Below are positions 1-8,776 of a DNA stretch of 64,000 bases, piece by piece. The number at the start of each line of letters is the position of its first letter. Position 1 is the stretch's first letter. Origin of the DNA: Gammaproteobacteria bacterium (GTDB lineage Bacteria; Pseudomonadota; Gammaproteobacteria; Pseudomonadales; Azotimanducaceae); contig QJYB01000047.1 in assembly GCA_003247835.1 (NCBI GenBank), positions 1-64,000 on the forward strand. Direction: 5' to 3'. The notes under the pieces are model-generated. The model had not been told where the DNA came from and ran no database searches. It worked only from the letters and a program-made list of their open reading frames with translations. Both the position numbers and the translations under genes were made by a program.

Positions 1-735
1 GAGCGGTTCTGAGTTCGGACCACCCCATACAGACCAGCGCTGGAATCCAGCACGGCGCAAGAGCGTCTGGAATTCGTCGAGCGAAACGGACCGCATCGTC
101 ATAGGGAACTCTTCGGCATCGTTTCCATACTCGATGTAGCAGCGATCGAATGTCAGCTGATTCACCGGATCGAGACCAATCTGGTCGAGCCGCTGCCGGA
201 TAGTCAGACCTGTGTGGGGGTGCTTCCAGATCTTCCAAGTACCCGAAATGATGCTCTCCCGCTGCTCGAACGGTCTGGTGCCCATGAGCCGAAGATCCAG
301 CAGCAGCCGTCCGCCTGGCGCGAGATGCGAATGGATGTTACGCAGGCAGTCGATCTGATCCTGCTGCGTTGTCAGCATCACGAAAGAGTTGGTGGGGATC
401 ATCGCCGCATCGAACCGCGTTGGATATCTGAACGTCTGCAGGTTCTGCTGCGAGATTCGATCGTTGATACCGCTGAATCCGAGCCCCACTGCCTTGCGTC
501 GGAGCATCGCGAGCATCGATTCGGACGCGTCGAAGCCCACGATGTTCAGGCCCTGCTCGAGCAATGGCAACAGGATGAGCCCGGTGCCGCAGGCACACTC
601 GAGCACCGGACCGCTCATGTCGCGCAGATGAGCAGCGTAGTACGCCTGATTGTCCCTGAGCCAGCTGGAGAGATGCTCCTGCATCATCTGATCGTAGATC
701 AGGCCCCAGTACCTGCTTTCGTAGTTCTGAGTCAT
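1..735 (-). CDS. SAM-dependent class I methyltransferase (3' end cut by window edge)
   Basis: The reading frame opens with ATG at 735 and stays open for 245 codons to the window edge, so the ORF track missed it. The protein begins MTQNYESRYWGLIYDQMMQ and carries a motif I glycine loop, LECACGTGLILLPLLEQG, at about residues 45-62. It is followed by an acidic GFDASESML strand and a LAPGGRLLLDLR segment, the usual order of a class I Rossmann methyltransferase. The substrate cannot be read from the sequence. It lies 45 bp downstream of the small membrane protein gene and probably shares its transcript with homospermidine synthase. The longer ORF 338..949 in the track is an out-of-frame shadow. 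Confidence 0.85.
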   Translation of the reverse strand, partial: MTQNYESRYWGLIYDQMMQEHLSSWLRDNQAYYAAHLRDMSGPVLECACGTGLILLPLLEQGLNIVGFDASESMLAMLRRKAVGLGFSGINDRISQQNLQTFRYPTRFDAAMIPTNSFVMLTTQQDQIDCLRNIHSHLAPGGRLLLDLRLMGTRPFEQRESIISGTWKIWKHPHTGLTIRQRLDQIGLDPVNQLTFDRCYIEYGNDAEEFPMTMRSVSLDEFQTLLRRAGFQRWSVWGGPNSEPL

Positions 736-780
736 GTGCAGAACGCCGATCGGCCGTGTGCGTCCTGCATTTTACGGCAA

Positions 781-1278
781 CTATGAGAGCGTCGCCCGTC
801 CGCCCTCTCCCTGCAGCCCCCGCGCAATGCACTCCTGCGAGTACCGGTCGAATTCCGGGCTGAACACAGCGCGGTTTCGTTCGTACATTTCGCGCATCGC
901 CCTGTTGCCTTTCAGAATGCCGATCCACGCCTGGTCCCAGGCATGCCACATCTCGTCATCGACGAACCCGCGGCTTCGCTGGTAGTGCGTATTCTGGACG
1001 AGAAAAACCAGCCGATTCATGAGCATCTCCGCCTGAGGCAACTCGGCTTCCGGGATGGCGTCGAACCCCTGGTCGGAGACGCTCCAGATCCGCGCGAGCT
1101 TCGGATCGGTGGAGATGTCCGCCCAGTATCTGTCCTCGGCGTCATGGATGGACTGGTACGTGGTCGCACGCAGGGCTGTCGTGTTCGAGCGCAGCTGCAT
1201 AGCCACGAACAGCAGCGAGGCGACTACGCCAATGGAACCTATGAACTCTCCCAAAGCACCCAGTTCATTGAGCGTCAT
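781..1278 (-). CDS. Small single-TM hypothetical protein
   Basis: A 165-residue protein beginning MTLNELGALGEFIGSIGVVA, with one hydrophobic segment at about residues 10-28 and then a soluble, Trp/Arg-rich helical region. An AGGAGAAG ribosome-binding site sits just before the ATG and overlaps the end of the homospermidine synthase gene, 10 bp away, so the two are probably co-translated. Proteins with this N-terminal anchor and a following helical domain are common as uncharacterised proteins in aquatic proteobacteria. I do not know a function and see no catalytic motif. Confidence 0.8.
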   Translation of the reverse strand: MTLNELGALGEFIGSIGVVASLLFVAMQLRSNTTALRATTYQSIHDAEDRYWADISTDPKLARIWSVSDQGFDAIPEAELPQAEMLMNRLVFLVQNTHYQRSRGFVDDEMWHAWDQAWIGILKGNRAMREMYERNRAVFSPEFDRYSQECIARGLQGEGGRATLS

Positions 1279-1288
1279 GTTCTTCTCC

Positions 1289-2719
1289 TCAGGACGCCAG
1301 CACGTTGATGAACTGCCAGGGGTCGGATTCGTCGATCTCCTCGTCGAATTTGCTCCACCGGTTGGCGAGAGGATGCCAGTCCGTGTAATGCCCCTCGACC
1401 GGGCCGAGATAGGGCTTCTGGATGGCGAGACACCGCTCGTGGTCCATCTCCTCCGTCTCGACGATCCCCGCCTGCGGGTTTTCCAGCGCCCAGACCATGC
1501 CCGCGAGGATCGCCGAGGTCACCTGCAACCCCGTGGCATTCTGATACGGTGCGAGCTCACGCGTCTCTGCCATCGACAGACGGGATCCGTACCAGTAGGC
1601 GTTCTTCGCGTGGCCGTAGAGCAGCACCCCCAGCTCGTCGATACCGCCGATCACTTCCGTTTCATCGATGATCCTGTGCGTCGACTGCACCACACCGCTA
1701 CCGAAGGTCTCGTGCAGCGACAGCACCGCATCGTTACAGGGGTGATACGCATAGTGGCAGGTGGGACGGTATTCGGGATCGGCTGGATCGCCGAGCGTGA
1801 AGTAATCGGAAATCGAGATCGCCTCGTTGTGAGTCACCAGAAACCCGTACTGCGCCCCGGGGGTAGGACACCAGCTGTGGACGCGTGTGAGCCCGCCTGG
1901 ACTGTCCAGATAGATCGCCGCCTGGCAGCCGACCTCGTGGCGTCGACCGTTGTCCGGAAACCATTTCTCGTGCGTGCCCCAGCCGAGCTCGGCTGGCTGG
2001 AAGCTCTCGGCCAGGAAACCCTCCACCGACCAGGTGTTCACGAAGGTGCCGATGGGTTTCGGCGTGTGCACGTACTGAGTATCGCGTTCCGCGATGTGCA
2101 CGCCCTTCACGCCGAGATCGTGCATCAGCGTTGCCCAGTCCTCACGACTACGCGGGCTCGCGGCACCGTGTCCAAGGTCACGCGAAAGGTTCTGCAGGGC
2201 TTCCTTCACGAACCAGCTGACCATGCCCGGATTCGCGCCACAGCAGGAAACCGCCGTGCTCCCCCCGGGGTTTGCCGCTTTCTCCGTCCGCACCTTCTCG
2301 CGCAGCGCGTAGTTGGTGCGCGCCGCCAGCGGCTGATCGGAGTTGAAATAGAATCCGGGCCACGGCTCGACGACGGTGTCGATGTAGAGCACTCGGAGCT
2401 CGCGGCAGAGCTTCATCACGTCGAGACTGTCGGTGTCCACCGATACGTTCACCACGAAACCGCGTCCTGCCTCGCCTTCAAACAAACCGCCGAGCAGCGT
2501 GCGGTAGTTGTCGCGCGTGATCGCCTGCTCGATCAGACGGACACCGCGCTGCCTGAGAAAGGTGCGGTGTTCAGCCTCGGGATCGATCACGCACATGCGG
2601 CCGTGGTCGTAGGAGAAGTGGCGTTCGATCAGCGGCAGCATGCCGCGGCCGATGGAACCAAAGCCGATCATGACGATCGGGCCGGCGATGATGCCGTACT
2701 CCGGCCAGTATCTGCTCAA
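1289..2719 (-). CDS. hss: Homospermidine synthase
   Basis: A 476-residue protein, the usual length for bacterial homospermidine synthase, which condenses putrescine units (or spermidine and putrescine) into sym-homospermidine through an NAD-dependent aminobutyl transfer. The N-terminal Rossmann motif IVMIGFGSIGRGMLPL is at about residues 15-30. The body keeps long family-typical stretches such as NPGMVSWFVKEAL and HEKWFPDNGRRHEVGCQAA. It heads a minus-strand cluster with the small membrane protein and the methyltransferase. A hairpin terminator of the upstream gene lies between 2835 and 2866, so hss should have its own promoter in the gap before 2719; I could not pick a convincing one. Confidence 0.93.
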   Translation of the reverse strand: MSRYWPEYGIIAGPIVMIGFGSIGRGMLPLIERHFSYDHGRMCVIDPEAEHRTFLRQRGVRLIEQAITRDNYRTLLGGLFEGEAGRGFVVNVSVDTDSLDVMKLCRELRVLYIDTVVEPWPGFYFNSDQPLAARTNYALREKVRTEKAANPGGSTAVSCCGANPGMVSWFVKEALQNLSRDLGHGAASPRSREDWATLMHDLGVKGVHIAERDTQYVHTPKPIGTFVNTWSVEGFLAESFQPAELGWGTHEKWFPDNGRRHEVGCQAAIYLDSPGGLTRVHSWCPTPGAQYGFLVTHNEAISISDYFTLGDPADPEYRPTCHYAYHPCNDAVLSLHETFGSGVVQSTHRIIDETEVIGGIDELGVLLYGHAKNAYWYGSRLSMAETRELAPYQNATGLQVTSAILAGMVWALENPQAGIVETEEMDHERCLAIQKPYLGPVEGHYTDWHPLANRWSKFDEEIDESDPWQFINVLAS

Positions 2720-2834
2720 GAACTCTCCTCCGACTGCCAGCCGCTACGCGTTCTGCGGGAGAGTCTACCCACCAATCACAGACATCTCACACTCGTGAAC
2801 GGATCTGGATTCGGAAGGGGGTCTTCCGAAGAAG

Positions 2835-2866
2835 CCGCTCCAGACCTCGCCATAGGTCTGGAGCGG
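2835..2866 (-). terminator. Perfect 13-bp hairpin after the 2879-3649 gene
   Basis: CCGCTCCAGACCT pairs perfectly with AGGTCTGGAGCGG across the loop CGCCAT, 12 bp beyond the stop of the minus-strand secreted-protein gene. On that strand the stem is followed by a weak T-rich run (CTTCTTC). It probably insulates hss from the upstream gene. Confidence 0.7.
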
Positions 2867-2878
2867 TCATTGAGGTGG

Positions 2879-3649
2879 CTACTCGGCGGCGATGACCTGT
2901 TCTGACGCCCACATGTTGGTTGCACAGTTGAGCATCGAGGTGAAGTGTCGGATCAGCATCTGTCCCGACTCCGAGCCCGCCAGCTGCTGCTCGAAGGCCG
3001 CCCAGCCCGAGACGTTTTCGAACAGGTTGAAGTACACCGCATTGGGACCCGTCGGGTCACTGGTGATCGGAGAGACAGCAATCGTCGCCAGCGGCGAAGC
3101 GTCTCCCATGCCACCGAGCACGCCAGCGATATGGCGGTTGAGGTCCGCGAAATCAGTCGGGTTCGGTACGCCCATGGTCCTGCAGGCATAGGACACAATA
3201 AAACGATTCGCGGCAGGGTCCATCTCTCCCCGCCGATGGACCGGCATCACCTCACCCAACAGGGGTGTGCAGTTCACGACGCTTTCGAAGCGTTCGGTTA
3301 CCGCCGTCATCTCTGCCGAGGCTGCTTCCGCATCCAGCTGCGCTCCGAACGCGGCAAGACTCGCGTGAAGACTGTGCCAGATCACCTGGGCGTCCGAGGT
3401 ACCCTTCACCTTGGTCCAGAGATAGGCCTGTGGAGTCTTGACCCCGGCCTTGGCAGCCTGCTTCTTGTAGAAATCGGTGGCTGCATCGAGATCTCCCCGA
3501 TCCTTGCCATCGACGTAGGAGCACAGGAAGGACTCCAGCACCCCCGGAGCAGGTGGCTCCTCGGACTGTGCAAACGCATTGAGCCCGGAAAAGATCAGAA
3601 CGGGTACCAGCACAAATGCCAGTTTTTCAGGACGCATAGTTGCTTTCAT
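2879..3649 (-). CDS. Secreted hypothetical protein
   Basis: The longest ORF begins at 3739, but the ATG at 3649 is preceded by a GGGGAAACCG ribosome-binding site and opens a clean signal peptide (MKATMRPEKLAFVLVPVLIF..., cleavage near NAFAQS), so I place the start there. The mature part is about 230 residues, acidic, with four or more cysteines (FLCSYVDG, VNCTPLLG, YACRTMG, LNCATNMW) that could form disulfides in the periplasm. No domain is recognised. It ends in a strong hairpin terminator and is divergent from the HEAT-repeat gene. Confidence 0.78.
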   Translation of the reverse strand: MKATMRPEKLAFVLVPVLIFSGLNAFAQSEEPPAPGVLESFLCSYVDGKDRGDLDAATDFYKKQAAKAGVKTPQAYLWTKVKGTSDAQVIWHSLHASLAAFGAQLDAEAASAEMTAVTERFESVVNCTPLLGEVMPVHRRGEMDPAANRFIVSYACRTMGVPNPTDFADLNRHIAGVLGGMGDASPLATIAVSPITSDPTGPNAVYFNLFENVSGWAAFEQQLAGSESGQMLIRHFTSMLNCATNMWASEQVIAAE

Positions 3650-3970
3650 CGGTTTCCCCAATTTGGTGATTTTCACTACGCAAAGGAACTCGAAAGCAAA
3701 GGAAGAAGCAGCAACTACCCCAGCGGATGTGCATCGCACACCGCAAAACAGACCCGGACTCCCCCTGGACAGTCCTTGTCTTGCGTGTTCTCCCTAACAG
3801 GCTCCCCCACTCGGTTCAGTGTCCTCCATCAGGAATGGAAAAGCCAGCAGCGTTGAGCCAAAGACTCTGCCAGAAAATCCAAAGAAAAGAGCAAGAACAG
3901 AACTTGGAAAAGACCCGAACGAGGAGACCGATAAGTTCACAGCTTGGTTCGCCACCGTTGAGGTACGCTC
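3650..3970. other. Divergent intergenic region, no gene seen
   Basis: This 320-bp stretch separates two divergent genes and is less GC-rich than its surroundings. The ORFs the track reports here are short, unlike proteins and lack ribosome-binding sites. It must hold the promoters of both neighbours, but I cannot point to a convincing -35/-10 pair or operator. Confidence 0.5.
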
Positions 3971-4843
3971 GTGAAATCGATGATCTTTCTGCTCGCTGCC
4001 TGGTCCGGCACAGCCGCCGCAGGTTCGGTGACGACCTACGACTGGGATATCAGCGACTGGGCGTTTGTGAATTTCTGTCACGATGAAGGGGTCCGCCCGT
4101 ACGAAGGTGAAACCATTCGTGCGGTCGTAAAATACGACGCCGATGGATCAATTCATCTCAGGATCGGCCAGGGACGGCCGTCTCTCACGCAGCAGGAACT
4201 CATTTATATGGTGCCAACTCGGTCGACCAGCACAACCCTGGTATGGCACCAGCAGTAAAGCCGTAAGATAGCTCACTCGTCTCAAGAAACGTTCTTCGCC
4301 ATGCGCTGGACTCCAGCAGGCGGAGCTGCTGAGCTCCGCAGCAACTACCCCGAAGTAGCTCATCTGCTGTGTGAAATCCTCGCAGGCCGGATCTCTTCAC
4401 GCGACCTGGCAACAGATCCCACGATGATTCCGGTTCTGCAGGGCATCGGCGGCAACCACGCGCTGAATCTGCTGAAGGATCCCCGCGGAAAGCGCCTCCG
4501 ATACTGGCCACGCGTCTGGGCGGCCCGGGCTCTCGCTACGATTGGAGATCCGGCCTGCGCGAATTCCCTGGCATGCGGCGCTAGCGATACCGAATGGCGA
4601 GTTCGAATGCAGTCGGTGCGAGCGGCCGGTCTCGTGGCCGATTCATCGACGGTGGAGAAAATCGCCAGCTCGAGGGTATCTGACCCGCATCCGAGAGTCC
4701 GCGCGGCGGTCGCGCTGTCCATCGGCAGGAAGGGCACTGCCCGTTCCACGATATGGCTCCGCGATCTGGCACAGGACCCCGAGCTACTCGTCCGGCGAAC
4801 CGCCGAACGCGCGATCACAACACTGCAGGCCCGACTCCGGTGA
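3971..4843 (+). pseudogene. Secreted HEAT-repeat protein split by one in-frame stop
   Basis: A GTG at 3971 behind a GAGGT ribosome-binding site starts a signal peptide (MKSMIFLLAAWSGTAAAGS) and a 95-residue ORF ending at a TAA at 4256-4258. The same frame then stays open without another stop to 4843. The downstream piece, listed separately as 4301..4843, is a 180-residue protein with HEAT-like helices (WAARALATIGD, VRMQSVRAAGLVAD, PRVRAAVALSIGR). That piece has no ribosome-binding site and no signal peptide. The simplest reading is a gene of about 290 codons broken by a point mutation or sequencing error. Alternatively they are two genes, or the stop is read through. The kinase gene follows by 11 bp. 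Confidence 0.55.
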
Positions 4844-4854
4844 GGGAGAGCGTC

Positions 4855-5424
4855 ATGGAAGACTGGGACGTGTTCGTCATTGCCGGAGCCTCAGGCGTCG
4901 GAAAGTCTCAGCTGAGCTATCAGCTCGCGCGCCGGTTCGGCGCACCGATCGTCGAGGTGGACGACCTGTTCCGTGCGATCGAATCGGTTACGACGCCGGA
5001 ACAGCATCCCGCGATCCACTACTGGCGAACCCATCCGGAAGCGGCAGAAGCAGGTCCGGAGCGGATTCTCGAGCTGTTACTGGATGTTTCCCGCGCGATG
5101 CGTCCAGCGGTCGCCGCCGTGATCAGAAACCACATCGAGACCCGCATGCCGATCGTTCTCGAAGGAGACTACATCCTTCCGGAGTGCATCGCGGACTTCC
5201 CCGATCGCGTGAAGTCAGTCTTCCTGATCGAAGACGACCCGGATCAGCTGGTCCGCAATCTGCTGGCCCGCGAGCCGGAAGCGGGCGAGCAACGGACCCG
5301 GGCCGACGTCGGCGTGCTGTTCAGCCGCTGGCTGATCGATGAATGCCGTCGCCATGGGACCGTCGTGCTTCCTGTCCGGCCCTGGGATACGCTGGTGGCA
5401 CGGGCCACTTCGGCCGTCCCGTGA
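4855..5424 (+). CDS. Small P-loop kinase-like protein
   Basis: I use the ATG at 4855, preceded by GAGGGAGAG, rather than the longest start at 4753, giving 189 residues. A Walker A motif IAGASGVGKSQLSYQLARRF lies at about residues 9-28, followed by an acidic VEVDDLFRAI segment and a VLEGDYILPE strand. This layout resembles 2-phosphoglycerate kinase-like and shikimate/adenylate kinase-fold small-molecule kinases. The substrate is unknown. It is 11 bp behind the HEAT-repeat gene and convergent with the outer-membrane barrel gene. Confidence 0.8.
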   Translation: MEDWDVFVIAGASGVGKSQLSYQLARRFGAPIVEVDDLFRAIESVTTPEQHPAIHYWRTHPEAAEAGPERILELLLDVSRAMRPAVAAVIRNHIETRMPIVLEGDYILPECIADFPDRVKSVFLIEDDPDQLVRNLLAREPEAGEQRTRADVGVLFSRWLIDECRRHGTVVLPVRPWDTLVARATSAVP

Positions 5425-5461
5425 AATGGACGACAGTCGAACGCGCCGTTAGCGGCCCGAC

Positions 5462-6244
5462 TCAGAAATGGAAGTTGAAGCCGACCACGGGACCTTTGTA
5501 CTTGTATCTTTCCTCGAGCCCGCTCTGGCGGAACTCGGCGTCCTTGTACCGATACCCGAAGACGATGCCCTGACGGCGTTGCGGCCCGACGGCCCATCGC
5601 ACGGCACCCTGTGCGAGGAAAACGCCTTCGCTGTCGCCGAAGCCGTAGTCCATCCGGATGAACAGATCCAGGTGCTCGACGAGCTTGTAGCGGTCCCGAA
5701 AGCCGATGAGGGCATCGAAGAAGTCGCGGTCGCTGCTGATCTGGCCCAGTCGGACGTCGGGATCGACGAGGTCGACCTGAAAGCGGTCATCGAGCGCCGT
5801 GTAGCGGATCCCTGCGTACATATTGAAACCGCTGACGTCCCGCCACGGCCAGTACGCCACCGCTGCGTCGACGAAGTACTGGTCCGAGTCAGAGGATATC
5901 CGCAGCGATCCGAGACCGGCGATGTCGATCTGCTTTTCGTCCGCTGTGGAGATGTACGTGAAGTCGATGAAACCACTCCAGCGCCCGCCGCCGGTCTCCG
6001 CCATGATCTGAAAGGCCCCGTCGAGCGAATCGGCCAGCTCGCCGAAGTCGACGTCTCCGGCACCGATGTCCCGACCATCCCCTTTCAGACGATAGGACGT
6101 ATCGGCAAACCAGATGTACGGCGTGATCGACCACTGCCACTGATCGACCGTGACGGCCGCGGATTCCGCGCGCGCCGGCGCACCGATCCCGAATGCGGCG
6201 ACGAAGACCAGCGAACCGCTGAGATACCGAACCACCGTTTTCAT
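5462..6244 (-). CDS. Outer-membrane beta-barrel protein
   Basis: A 260-residue protein with a signal peptide (MKTVVRYLSGSLVFVAAFGIGAPARAES) and alternating hydrophobic strands rich in Trp/Tyr/Phe (WQWSITPYIWFAD, MYAGIRYTALDD). The C-terminus GPVVGFNFHF ends in Phe, as expected for recognition by the BAM machinery. Its ATG lies one base after the stop of the sigma-54 activator gene, so it is surely co-transcribed with the regulator. A role in sulfide metabolism is suggested only by position; no ligand is evident. Confidence 0.82.
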   Translation of the reverse strand: MKTVVRYLSGSLVFVAAFGIGAPARAESAAVTVDQWQWSITPYIWFADTSYRLKGDGRDIGAGDVDFGELADSLDGAFQIMAETGGGRWSGFIDFTYISTADEKQIDIAGLGSLRISSDSDQYFVDAAVAYWPWRDVSGFNMYAGIRYTALDDRFQVDLVDPDVRLGQISSDRDFFDALIGFRDRYKLVEHLDLFIRMDYGFGDSEGVFLAQGAVRWAVGPQRRQGIVFGYRYKDAEFRQSGLEERYKYKGPVVGFNFHF

Positions 6245-6245
6245 A

Positions 6246-7613
6246 CTATTTCTCCGTGAGCCTCGCGAGCTTCCGGTACAGGACCCGCTCGCTGATACCG
6301 AGCGCCTCCGCCAGCTGCCTGCGGTCGCCGGGAAAGGTGGCCACCGCCCTCCGCAGATAGTTTTCTTCCACCCGTGACAGCGGAATGAGTCCCGCGCCGG
6401 ACGACGGATCCGATTCCAGCTCGGTGTTCACCTCACCCCCACGCAGCACTTCCGGCAGGTGTTCGGGGCCGATGGTGTGTCCATCCGCGAGCAGCACCGC
6501 ACGTTCCAGCAGATTCCGCAGCTCGCGCACGTTGCCCGGAAACGGGTAGGCCCGCAACAGGTGCATGGCGCCGTCCGAGACGGACATATCCGGACGTCCC
6601 AGCCGATCGAGGATGCTCCTGCTCAATGGTCCCAGGTCGGCCGTACGCTGCCTGAGCGGTGGCAGCACGATCTCGAAGACGTTCAGACGGTAGTAGAGAT
6701 CCTCCCGGAACTCGCCCGCCCGCACGAGTGCTGCCAGATCCTTGTTGGTTGCGCAGATCAGGCGGAAGTCCGTCTGCCGCCATTCGGTGCTGCCCACACG
6801 ACGGAAGCGGTGCGTCTCGAGCAGTCGCAGCAGCTTCACCTGCTCGGACAGTGGCACCTCACCGATCTCGTCGAGAAACAGCGTGCCGCCTGCAGCCGCC
6901 TCCACCAGGCCGGGCTTGTCGGCGTTCGCACCGGTGAACGCGCCCTTCACGTAACCGAAAAGCTCGCTCTCGAACAGCGTATCCGGCAGTCCGGCACACT
7001 CGACGGGCACGAACGGTCCGCCACCACGTGGACTCATCCGGTGGATGGCCTCGGCCATGAGCTCCTTGCCCGTGCCGGATTCGCCGAGCAGCATCACGGT
7101 GGCCTCACTGGTCGCGACCCGCTCCGCCAGACCCAGTGCCTTCTGGAAGGCAGTGGAGCGGCCGACGAGTCCGTGCGGACTGGCCTGGGCACTGGCAACC
7201 CGGGACGGACGCATGATTTCGATGAAGCAGCTGATGGTGCCCGTCGCCGGATCCTTCACCGGCCACATCTCCACGTTCACGTACTCCTCACCACGTGGCG
7301 TGTGGTGCACGTGCAGAACCCGGCTGTTGTCCCGGGTTTCGAGGCTGCGCTTCAGCGGGCAGGATTCACCGGCCTGATCACAGGGCACCTGATAGTGGTG
7401 CGACACCTCGTAGCAGTGGCGCTTTGCCAGCGCGGTTCCATCACCGTAGAGCGCCTGATAGGCGCTGTTCGAGCGCAGGATCCGGTAGTCCCGGCCGAGC
7501 AGTATGGCCGGATCGTCGAGGCACTCGAGAATGGCGTTCACGTCCGGGTTCACCTCGGATTCCGTGGTGATTTCGATGCCCTGTCCGTCTGACGCTGTGG
7601 TGTGGTCGCTCAT
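6246..7613 (-). CDS. fisR: FisR-like sigma-54 activator sensing sulfane sulfur
   Basis: From the ATG at 7613 the product is 455 residues. An N-terminal PAS-like sensor (about 20-135) has Cys67, Cys78 and Cys85. The 11/7 spacing equals that of Cys53/64/71 in Cupriavidus FisR, which are known to react with sulfane sulfur. Next is an AAA+ domain with Walker A GESGTGKE and the sigma-54-contacting GAFTGA loop, then a Fis-type helix-turn-helix ([19 protein letters not shown]). It is divergent from persulfide dioxygenase and SQR, which carry a -24/-12 promoter. It should activate them when polysulfide accumulates. The longer start at 7673 adds 20 residues and is less likely. Confidence 0.88.
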   Translation of the reverse strand: MSDHTTASDGQGIEITTESEVNPDVNAILECLDDPAILLGRDYRILRSNSAYQALYGDGTALAKRHCYEVSHHYQVPCDQAGESCPLKRSLETRDNSRVLHVHHTPRGEEYVNVEMWPVKDPATGTISCFIEIMRPSRVASAQASPHGLVGRSTAFQKALGLAERVATSEATVMLLGESGTGKELMAEAIHRMSPRGGGPFVPVECAGLPDTLFESELFGYVKGAFTGANADKPGLVEAAAGGTLFLDEIGEVPLSEQVKLLRLLETHRFRRVGSTEWRQTDFRLICATNKDLAALVRAGEFREDLYYRLNVFEIVLPPLRQRTADLGPLSRSILDRLGRPDMSVSDGAMHLLRAYPFPGNVRELRNLLERAVLLADGHTIGPEHLPEVLRGGEVNTELESDPSSGAGLIPLSRVEENYLRRAVATFPGDRRQLAEALGISERVLYRKLARLTEK

Positions 7614-7649
7614 CTCTTTCCGCGCTGCTCCCGGCACTGATCCATCAGG

Positions 7650-7677
7650 CTGCCGATTATGGCAGATATTCACTGCC
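7650..7677. promoter_or_regulatory. Repeated CTGCC/GGCAG motif between fisR and pdo
   Basis: CTGCC-N6-GGCAG-N7-CTGCC forms overlapping inverted repeats about 40 bp upstream of the fisR start, and another GGCAG lies at 7786-7790 near pdo. This could be the enhancer-type binding site of the FisR-like protein. The match is short and no experimental consensus is used here. Confidence 0.3.
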
Positions 7678-7760
7678 AGACACTGACATTTCCGGCGCCC
7701 CAGAAGGCGTTGCGCACCTCAGACTTCTTTTAACCCATTGAAATATAACGACTAAACCGG

Positions 7761-7776
7761 TTGGCACGATTCCCGC
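7761..7776 (+). promoter_or_regulatory. Sigma-54 (-24/-12) promoter of the sulfide oxidation operon
   Basis: TTGGCACGATTCCCGC matches the sigma-54 consensus TTGGCACG-N4-TTGC, with the invariant GG and GC exactly 10 bases apart. It ends 45 bp before the persulfide dioxygenase start. Its pairing with a divergently encoded sigma-54 activator supports it as real. Confidence 0.82.
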
Positions 7777-7821
7777 ATTACGACTGGCAGTTGTGACAGA
7801 TTTCAAGCTCCGGAGACAGCT

Positions 7822-8727
7822 ATGACCCCAGAGACGGCAGCGTTCTTCGATCCAGCCACCTTTACCTGGAGTTACGTGGTCATGGATCCGGAGTCCAATG
7901 CGGCGGCGATCATCGACTCGGTGCTCGACTACGATCCGGCATCCGGTCGTACCTCCACCGCGTCCGCCGACCGGCTGATCGACTTCGTTCGCCGGCGCGG
8001 GCTCTCAGTCGAGTGGATTCTCGAAACCCACGTGCACGCCGACCATCTTTCCGGAGCGAGCTACCTGAAGGACGCGCTCGGTGCCCAGACCGGCATCGGC
8101 AATCAGGTGGGCGCGGTGCAGAGCGTCTTCGGCGACCTCTTCAACGCCGAAAAGACCTTTCCGCGGGATGGCAGCCAGTTCGACCATCTTTTTGCAGAAG
8201 ACGAAACGCTCACGATCGGCTCTCTCGAGGCGCGGGTATGGCACACCCCCGGCCACACGCCGGCCTGCGTGACCTACGTCTTCGACGGCGCGGCCTTCGT
8301 CGGCGACACCATCTTCATGCCGGACTACGGCACCGCCCGAACCGATTTTCCCGGCGGTGACGCGCGCACCCTTTACCGGTCGATCCGCCGCATCCTGTCG
8401 CTGCCCGGGAGCACGACGCTCTATCTCTGCCACGACTACGAAACGGCAGATCGTTTGGAATTCTGTTCGCAGACGACGGTCGCCATAGAGCGGGCGAAGA
8501 ACATCCACGTCCACGACGGTATCAGCGAAGAAGCCTTCGTCACGTTCCGTGAACAGCGCGATGCAGAGCTCGCCGCACCCCGACTGCTGCTGCCGTCCGT
8601 GCAGTTCAACATGCGCGGTGCATCGCTGCCGCCCGCAGAAGAGAACGGCATGCACTATTTCAAGATTCCCGTGCGCCCGACGGCGCCTGCTGTCGACACA
8701 ACCGGTTCCGCGGACGAGGCGGCGTGA
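7822..8727 (+). CDS. pdo: Persulfide dioxygenase (ETHE1/Blh type)
   Basis: A 301-residue metallo-beta-lactamase-fold protein. The metal-binding motif ETHVHADHLSGASYL is at about residues 69-83, with further ligands in WHTPGHTPACV, FVGDTIFMPDYG and LYLCHDY. The ARTDFPGG segment after the second aspartate is typical of sulfur dioxygenases of the ETHE1/Blh group rather than glyoxalase II. The enzyme oxidises glutathione persulfide to sulfite and glutathione with a mononuclear iron. It is the first gene behind the sigma-54 promoter, ahead of a sulfite exporter-like gene and SQR. Confidence 0.9.
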   Translation: MTPETAAFFDPATFTWSYVVMDPESNAAAIIDSVLDYDPASGRTSTASADRLIDFVRRRGLSVEWILETHVHADHLSGASYLKDALGAQTGIGNQVGAVQSVFGDLFNAEKTFPRDGSQFDHLFAEDETLTIGSLEARVWHTPGHTPACVTYVFDGAAFVGDTIFMPDYGTARTDFPGGDARTLYRSIRRILSLPGSTTLYLCHDYETADRLEFCSQTTVAIERAKNIHVHDGISEEAFVTFREQRDAELAAPRLLLPSVQFNMRGASLPPAEENGMHYFKIPVRPTAPAVDTTGSADEAA

Positions 8728-8776
8728 TGCGTAGACCGGCACGAGCCCGAATACGCCACGGCAGGAGCGCGTCCTG

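Noticed and set aside
338-949. 203-aa minus-strand ORF overlapping the methyltransferase
   Set aside because: Another frame (735 to 1) encodes a recognisable methyltransferase; this frame is Arg/Ala-rich shadow sequence.
1055-2905. 616-aa plus-strand ORF across homospermidine synthase
   Set aside because: Antisense shadow of a GC-rich gene; the minus strand encodes a full-length, family-typical Hss.
3727-4086. 119-aa ORF in the divergent gap
   Set aside because: It has no ribosome-binding site or family resemblance, and runs out of frame into the supported signal-peptide ORF at 3971.
3708-4351. 14-bp direct repeat GCAGCAACTACCCC at 3708 and 4338
   Set aside because: Several matches of this length are expected by chance in 64 kb, and nothing element-like lies between the copies.
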